Shown piece after piece: positions 57,201 through 64,000 of a stretch of DNA of 64,000 nucleotides. How positions within the stretch are numbered: position 1 is the stretch's first letter; each line of letters opens with the position of its first letter. The notes under the pieces were generated by a model that was given only the letters and a program-made list of their open reading frames with translations, had not been told where the DNA came from and did not search any database. The DNA is from Liolophura sinensis (Eukaryota > Mollusca > Polyplacophora > Chitonida > Chitonidae), in assembly GCF_032854445.1 (NCBI RefSeq), contig NC_088300.1, forward strand, positions 1 to 64,000, read 5' to 3'. The position numbers and the translations under genes are program-made.

Positions 57201-57289
57201 AAGATGCATGTAGGTTTGTACAATGTACATATCAGGAGCTACATGTACACATAAACTCAGCTAGGAACAAAGAAAAGTGTCTTCCTGGA

Positions 57290-57925
57290 ACTTCTGTAGC
57301 TCTCCCTGTGACTCTAGTAGCTCTCCCTGTGACTCCAGTAGCTCTTGTTGTGACTCCTGTAGCTCTCCCTGTGACTCCTGTAGCTCTCCCTGTGACTCAT
57401 GTACATGTAGCTATCCCTGTGACTCCTGTATCTCTCGCTGCAACTCCAGTAGCTCTTGTTGTGACTCCTGTAGCTCTCACTGTGACTCCAGTAGCTTTCG
57501 TTGTAACTCCTGTAGCTCTTGCTGCGACTCCTGTAGCTCACCCTGCGAGTCCTGTAGCTCTTGTTGTGACTCCTGTAGCTCTTCCTGTGATGCCTGTAGC
57601 TATCCCTGTGACTCCTGTAGCTCTCCGTGTGACTCCAGTAGCCTTCGTTGTAACTCCTGTAGCTCTTGCTGCGACTCCTGTAGCTCACCCTGTGAGTCCG
57701 GTAGCTCTCCCTGCAACTCCTGTAGCTCACCCTGTGACTCCTGTAGCTCACCCTGTGAGTCCTGTAGCTCACCCTGTGACCCCTGTAGCTCTTCCTGTGA
57801 CTCCTGTAGCTCTCCCTGTGACTCCTTTAGCTCACCCTGTGAGTCCTGTAGCTCTCCCTGTGAGTCCTGTAGCTCTTCCTGTGACTCCTGTAGCTCTTCC
57901 TGTGACTCCTGTAGCTCAGGTTTAC
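57290..57925. repeat. 21-bp minisatellite, about 30 units, in RyR intron 2
   Basis: CTGTAGCTCTCCCTGTGACT plus C. Because 21 is a multiple of three, several frames stay open on both strands, including a cysteine/serine-rich 277-codon one. Not called as coding: no splice logic, no start context, and the frames track the repeat exactly. Confidence 0.92.
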
Positions 57926-58289
57926 ATGTGTTATTCTGTAGGGTTGTTTTCGTCAGCCTTTTAGTGTCCATGATGTACACTGAGTGTATTACAGACTGTA
58001 GGGTAAGGTTAAGTAGGAGTCATGGATCAATCTCTGGAGGCCTGGTTATTGATGTCCCAGAGAAAAAATACATGTGCCAGCAGAAGGAAACAACAAGAAA
58101 TATGTCGTGAAATATATCTGCAAGAGTCATGTGGTCAGTATAAGCTGGGACAATTTTTATGCATAATTTGCCAAGGTATAGCGGGCCAAGGTGGGCTCTT
58201 TACTCAGGTTTCCTCCAGCCATCAGTCTGACAACCATTGTGTATGAGGAAAGGTCTTGAAATGCATCATCAAATAAGATACTAGTCCTG

Positions 58290-59235
58290 TTTTTGTAGGT
58301 ATGCTGTGTGATATGATACAGTGTGTAGTATAGATCAGAGATTGTAGCTATACTGTGTGATACGATACAGTGTGTAGTATAGATCAGAGATTGTAGGTAT
58401 GCTGTGTGATACGATACAGTGTGTAGTATAGATCAGAGATTGTAGCTATACTGTGTGATACGATACGGTGTGTAGTATAGATCAGAGATTGTAGGTATGC
58501 TGGTTGATACGATACAGTGTGTAGTATAGATCAGAGATTGTAGCTATACTGTATGATACGATACAGTGTGTAGTATAGATCAGAGATTGTAGGTATGCTG
58601 TGTGATACAATACAGTGTGTAGGATAGATCAGAGATTGTAGGTATGCTGTGTGATACAATACAGTGTGTAGTGTAGATCAGAGCTTGTACATATAATGTG
58701 TGATACGATACAGTGTTTAGGATAGATCAGAGATTGTGGGTATGTTGTGTGATACGATACAGTGTGTAGTATAGATCAGAGATTGTAGGTATGCTGTGTG
58801 ATACGATACAGTGTGTAGTATAGATCAGAGATTGTAGGTATGCTGTGTGATATGATACAGTGTGTAGTATAGATCAGAGCTTGTAAGTATGCTGTGTGAT
58901 ACGATACAGTTTGTAGTATAGATCAGAGATTGTAGGTATGCTGTGTGATACGATACAGTGTGTAGTATAGATCAGAGATTGTAGGTATGCTGTGTTATAC
59001 AATACAGTGTGTGGTATAGATCAGAGATTGTAGGTATGCTGTGTGATACGACACAGTGTGTAGTATAGATCAGAGCTTGTAAGTATGCTGTGTGATACGA
59101 TACAGTGTGTAGTATAGATCAGAGCTTGTAGGTATGCTTTGTGATATGATACAGTTTGTAGTATAGATCAGAGATTGTAGGTATGCTGTGTGATACGATA
59201 CAGTGTGTAGTATAGATCAGAGATTGTAGCTTATG
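58290..59235. repeat. 49-bp minisatellite, about 19 units, in RyR intron 2
   Basis: GTAGGTATGCTGTGTGATAC, GATACAGTGTGTAGTATAGA, TCAGAGATT; units at 58393, 58442 and on. Confidence 0.93.
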
Positions 59236-60788
59236 AGATGTTCATGTGTGGAAATATCACTTAAGTGCATGTGTAGTATGTTCACCTGGCTAACGTGGGT
59301 TTATAGTGCTAGTTGGCAAAACAAGCGAATCTGTTCACATAAATAATTGAGCTGTTCAAAGAGTACTGGTTAAATGAGCAGGAAGCATCTGGTACTGCAC
59401 TTGTGGGGCATGGTGTCAGTGGAGAAAGTCCGCTGTTTAGTTAGAGAACAGTGTTGTATTATAGGATGAGCTGTGGGGAATAGTCTAGCTCGGCTTGGGT
59501 GTAATCCAAGTTTGCTGCATGTAAGAAGCAGAAGGAGAAGCTCAGAGTGGATTGGGATTTTTCTCTGCGGACACGAGTTAGTGGTAGTTTTGTTTAGCTT
59601 GGTCCCCAGATCTGCGTGACTGATCTATGTTTGGCACACGGGCAAATTGCGCCACAAGTTATGGCTTCTGCAGTCCCAGTGTCTTAGATAAATGGTGATG
59701 TGATTGCTAGTGGGAGCTAGTGATGTGTAGTCTAGTCTCAGAACGTGTTGGGCCATGAGCCATACAGATTGCTACATTCTGACATAGGTAAATTGGCTCG
59801 AGCAATTTCCTCAGCCTCTGTAACACTTAATGACTTGCCTGTTTTTTTTTCTCTTGATCCATTGCGTATTTCTGCCAAATTGATCTGACTTGTTTTTGTT
59901 TTGTTTTTTCATACATGTACAAATAGATGTCTCTTCCAATTTAATCATGACCTTAATTGCAGTCAGACGAGCTGGAAAAATAAGTGTAACTAGTTGCAGG
60001 ACATTGCAGTTGTAATACATCAGATTCCAATACATAAACCAAATATTGGCTTCCCTGGCTTTATTGCACAGAAGGATGAGGTTCTGTCGTGCCCATAGCC
60101 ATTTTGATGGAAATTCCGATTAAATAGAGACTGGTATAAACAGGTCATAATTGAGTGGACAAGCAATCAGTATTCTAAATTATGTATTGGTCAACGTAGC
60201 ATTTAAACCTCATGGTGTGTTACACTGAAGTTAGATAAATGTACCTATAATGCACACATATGATTCCCAGTTTGATACATTGTCTTCTGAGAACTGATAA
60301 ATGTCAGTAAGAAAGATTGCAGGAATTTTTATGAACATATACAACATGTTTTTCAGAAGTTGTGGACTTGTTTGCATGTTTACACTGTGTCTTGCCACTC
60401 TTTATAACATGCTCTCTGTATGTACTGGCTACAGAGTACTGGCATGTAGGGTCAGGCAGGACTAGGGTGAGGCTGGGTCCTGAGGCCAGGAGAAACAGTA
60501 ATTAGTAATTCTGACAAGGTCCTAACAGCATCACCGGGACTGGCTTAACTATGTAGATAAGGTAAACGCTGAGAGCTCTGTGAGGCTAGCAGTTACCAAG
60601 GCTGTAACAAGCTACCATAGCTGTAACAGCTGATTGCACCAGGTTGCGTTACGTTTATATGTGTACACAATACAATCAGCAGTGGTAAATGAATTTCGGC
60701 TAGGAGAAAATGGTTAAGGAATATCAGTATAGATTGGAATTTGTGTGTCATGCATTCTATACACAATGTACATGTATACCTGTGTGTA

Positions 60789-61195
60789 CATACTACAGAT
60801 CAGCATTCTATATATCTGTGTGCACATACTACAGATCAGCATTCTATATATCTGTGTGCACATACTACAGATCAGCATTCTATATATCTGTGTGTACATA
60901 CTACAGATCAGCATTCTATATATCTGTGTGCACATACTACAGATCAGCATTCTATATATCTGTGTGCACATACTACAGATCAGCATTCTATATATCTGTG
61001 TGCACATACTACAGATCAGCATTCTATATATCTGTGTGTACATACTACAGATCAGCATTCTATATATCTGTGTGCACATACTACAGATCAGCATTCTATA
61101 TATCTGTGTGCACATACTACAGATCAGCATTCTATATATCTGTGTGTACATACTACAGATCAGCATTCTATATATCTGTGTGTACATACTACACA
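60789..61195. repeat. 36-bp minisatellite, about 11 units, in RyR intron 2
   Basis: CATACTACAGATCAGCATTC then TATATATCTGTGTGCA, almost without variation, so recently homogenised. Four overlapping open frames of about 160 codons on both strands come from the period being a multiple of three. Confidence 0.95.
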
Positions 61196-61424
61196 TCAGA
61201 CTACTAATTGTTAGAGTAAAAGAAAGCTGAAATATGGTTCATCATACAGGCAGCTGAAAACTATGCATAAAAATACTTCTATTTACGTTTCATATGTCCC
61301 TGCCAGTAAGCGGAGTGTATTATGTTGTAGCGGTTTTGTTCCTCTATCCATCGATGCGCTCCAGCTGTTTTCTGTGTTGAGTTTTAATTTTTGGTGAATA
61401 CATAAATCCATACCCAGGTGACTG

Positions 61425-62070
61425 TGGGATGACTCAGATTTGCTCATTTCTGCACATGGTTACCAGATCGCCAGTTTCCGTTTATGTACTATATAGACAG
61501 ATATTATTTTCGTTTCCGACTCACATTTGCTCATTTCTGCACATGGTTACCAGATCGCCAGTTTCCGTTTATGTACTATATAGACAGATATTATTTTCAT
61601 TTCCAACTCACATTTGTCCATTTGCGTAGTTGTCATGGCTACCAGATTGCCATTTTCCCTCTGCATGCTATATAAATAGATATGATTTCATTTGGGCTGT
61701 AACTCCAACAGTTTTCCTCCTAGAGTTTTAAGTTTAGGTGGATACATACATGTACATGTAGATACACCGATTACGATGTGTCGTGACTCACATTTGTTCA
61801 TTTTTGCAGTTGTCATGGTAACCAGATAGCCATTTCCCTGATATATACTATACAAATAGATACGAGTCGGTGTCCGCGCTACAATCTAAACTGTTTTCCA
61901 CATGGAGTTTTAATTTTTGGTGGATACATAGATACACAGAGGATGGTGTGTCACGACTAACATTTGTCCATTTCCACGGTTGTCATGGTAACCGGTTAGC
62001 TGTTTTCATTGTATATACTATATAAATAGAAATGATTTCGTGTAAGAGCTACAACTCCAGCTTTGTTTCG
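61425..62070. repeat. Higher-order repeat in RyR intron 2
   Basis: An 86-bp unit (ACTCACATTTGCTCATTTCT, GGTTACCAGATCGCCA, TATATAGACAGATAT) occurs twice almost identically. It recurs in diverged form two to three more times to 62070, within units of about 180 bp that add a GTTTTCC...TTTTAATTTTTGGTGGATAC part. Confidence 0.8.
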
Positions 62071-62387
62071 CATAAAGTTTCATTTGTGGTATACACATTT
62101 GTCGACTTGCGTGGTTGTCATGCTAACCACACACCTATCATCAACTCCCATGAAGATTCCCCTCAGGGGTTATACTCACCACAGTGCTGCTGGTATTCTT
62201 TTATACATTTCAAACAATTGCATTTGTTTGGCGTATGTTGTGATCACCTGAACTTTTGAGCGCCTCACAAAAATCTAAAAAAATAAATGAAAGTATATTT
62301 ATGTATAGTTTTAAGTGGCCTATCATAGTGATTACTACTTTGATTTGTAGAGCTCTTTTCCTGTAAAGAATTGTAGTTTTGCAGGAA

Positions 62388-62563
62388 ACCTCCATGGCCG
62401 AGGTGGTTAGCATGTCAGCACAGTGCAGTGACCCAGCCTCTCACCAATGCGGTCACTGTAAGATCAAGTCCAGCTCATGCTGGCTTCCTCTCTGGCTGTA
62501 TGGGGGGAAGGTCAGCAGCAACCGACCGATGGTCGGTGTACAACACCAATCAAATAAATAATA
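62388..62563 (+). mobile_element. SINE copy with internal deletion, in RyR intron 2
   Basis: Head CCTCCATGGCCGAGGTGGTT and box B-like AGATCAAGTCC are followed by the body to GATGGTCGG. It then jumps to TGTACAACACCAATCAAATA, so about 80 bp of the 3' body are missing. Confidence 0.8.
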
Positions 62564-62689
62564 GCACTGTAATCTGATTTATTCATATCAGCATTCGTAG
62601 ACATCTCTTCAAATCTTGTCAGGTCTGGACATCTGACTGTCAAAAGACTTGGTATGTCATTTTTCTCTCAACTTTTATGAACAATGCAG

Positions 62690-63892
62690 TGTACTGTGTA
62701 TAGCACCATGATGTCCACTGGGCATAGCACCAAGATTTCTACTGGGCAAAGCGCCATGATGTCTACTGGGTAAGGCACCATGATGTCTACTGGGCATAGC
62801 ACCAAGATTTCTACTGGGCATAGCGCCATGATGTCTACTGGGTATAGCACCATGATGTCTACTAGGTATAGCACCATGAGGTCTACTGGATGTAGCACCA
62901 TGAAGTCTACTGGGTATAGCACCATGATGTCTACTGGGTATAGCACCATGATGTCTACTGGGTATAGCACCAAGACGTCTACTGGGTATAGCACCATGAT
63001 GTCTACCGGGTATAGCACCATGATGTCTACTGGATGTAGCACCAAGATTTCTACTGGGCATAGCGCCATGATGTCTACTGGGTATAGCACCATGAAGTCT
63101 ACTGGATGTAGCACCAAGATTTCTACTGGGCATAGCGCCATGATGTCTACTGGGTATAGCACCATGATGTCTACTAGGTATAGCACCATGAGGTCTACTG
63201 GATGTAGCACCATGAAGTCTGCTGGGTATAGCACCATGAGGTCTACTGGATGTAGCACCATGAAGTCTACTGGGTATAGCACCATGAGGTCTACTGGATG
63301 TAGCACCAAGATTTCTACTGGGCATAGCGCCATGATGTCTACTGGGTATAGCACCATGATGTCTACTAGGTATAGCACCATGAGGTCTACTGGATGTGGC
63401 ACCATGAAGTCTACTGGGTATAGCACCATGATGTCTACTGGGTATAGCACCATGATGTCTACTGGGCATAGCACCATGAGGTCTACTGGATGTAGCACCA
63501 TGAAGTCTACTGGGTATAGCACCATGATGTCTACTGGGTATAGCAACATGATGTCTACTGGGTATATCACCATGAAGTCTACTGGGTGTAGCACCATGAA
63601 GTCTACTGGGTATAGCACCATGATGTCTACTGGGTATATCACCATGAAGTCTACTGGGTGTAGCACCATGAAGTCTACTGGGTATAGCACCATGATGTCT
63701 ACTGGGTATAGCAACATGATGTCTACTGGGTATATCACCATGAAGTCTACTGGGTATATCACCACGATGTCTACTGGGTATATCACCATGAAGTCTACTG
63801 GGTATATCACCATGACATCTACTAGATGTAGCACCATGATGTCTACTGGGCATAGCACCATGACGTCTACTGGGCATAGCACCATGACGTGA
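62690..63892. repeat. 24-bp minisatellite, about 50 units, in RyR intron 2
   Basis: ATGATGTCTACTGGGTATAG plus CACC, with variants that recur in higher-order blocks. Open frames of 370-405 codons in three frames are artefacts of the 24-bp period. Confidence 0.95.
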
Positions 63893-63947
63893 TGTGGTCA
63901 GTGGGGAAACTTACAGAAAATATAATTCCAGTCCTCTTACAGACTTC

Positions 63948-64000
63948 ATTTATTTATTTATTTATTTGAGTGGTTATTTATGCTGTACTCAGGAACATTT
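63948..64000 (-). mobile_element. Tail end of a SINE cut by the window edge
   Basis: TTTATTTATTTATTTATTTG followed by a GCTGTACTCAGGAACATTT-like sequence is the reversed 3' end of the common SINE. Confidence 0.75.

Larger units (their letters stand above)
56181..64000 (+). other. Ryanodine receptor intron 2 (at least 7.8 kb)
   Basis: Starts with GTTAGT at 56181 and continues past the window. It holds six tandem arrays and two SINE copies, listed separately. 56230-56940 and 59240-60780 show no gene, array or element I recognise. Confidence 0.8.

Noticed and set aside
57277-58110. 277-codon cysteine/serine-rich ORF resembling a keratin-associated or metallothionein-like protein
   Set aside because: Produced by a 21-bp repeat inside RyR intron 2. 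Other frames and the opposite strand are open as well.
62668-63892. Three ORFs of 370-405 codons
   Set aside because: All derive from the 24-bp array. Open frames on both strands at the same place are expected from the period.

Overview
The window is nuclear DNA of an invertebrate animal, most likely a lophotrochozoan and probably a mollusc. Three things support this. Two GT/AG-bounded exons encode the N-terminus of an invertebrate-type ryanodine receptor (RyR). The sequence is full of one tRNA-derived SINE family and of Tc1-like transposons. Most non-genic DNA is minisatellite or AT-rich. There is no prokaryotic gene organisation. The species assignment is inference.

Layout. 1-4,451: the end of a Tc1-like transposon cut by the window edge, a SINE, and a tandem segmental duplication built from a 50-bp minisatellite plus unique sequence; one copy has since received a SINE. 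4,452-18,322: a decayed Polinton/Maverick (adintovirus-like) element about 13.9 kb long with inverted terminal repeats. 18,323-29,000: non-coding DNA with several minisatellites and SINE fragments. 29,397-38,431: four decayed Tc1-like elements of about 1.5 kb each, a 130-bp MITE-like palindrome and more SINE pieces. 38,432-43,600: non-coding. 43,981-64,000: the 5' end of a ryanodine receptor gene on the + strand. Coding exon 1 (43,981-44,040) and exon 2 (56,061-56,180) are separated by a 12-kb intron. At least 7.8 kb of intron 2 follows. Both introns are packed with minisatellites.

The Polinton carries the expected virus-like set. Replication and integration: protein-primed family B DNA polymerase (14,415-17,779, -) and retroviral-type integrase (13,415-14,426, +). 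Virion: major capsid protein (10,163 to about 11,365, +), the C-terminal half of an A32/FtsK-like packaging ATPase (about 11,359-11,856, +), and a candidate minor capsid protein (6,915-7,574, -). Seven further ORFs of unknown function also lie in it, several with membrane segments or coiled coils. Genes are packed end to end in + and - blocks, with start codons 10 and 44 bp apart at the two divergent junctions and overlapping stop codons at the two convergent ones. Nearly every long gene is broken by frameshifts or in-frame stops. One deletion has fused the capsid gene to the ATPase and removed the ATPase P-loop. No maturation protease is visible. This copy is therefore a fossil, although several small ORFs (11,882-13,258) are still open.

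The only host gene seen is the RyR. Its first two coding exons end at the intron positions known for vertebrate RyR genes. Long ORFs elsewhere lie in minisatellites whose period is a multiple of three and are not genes.
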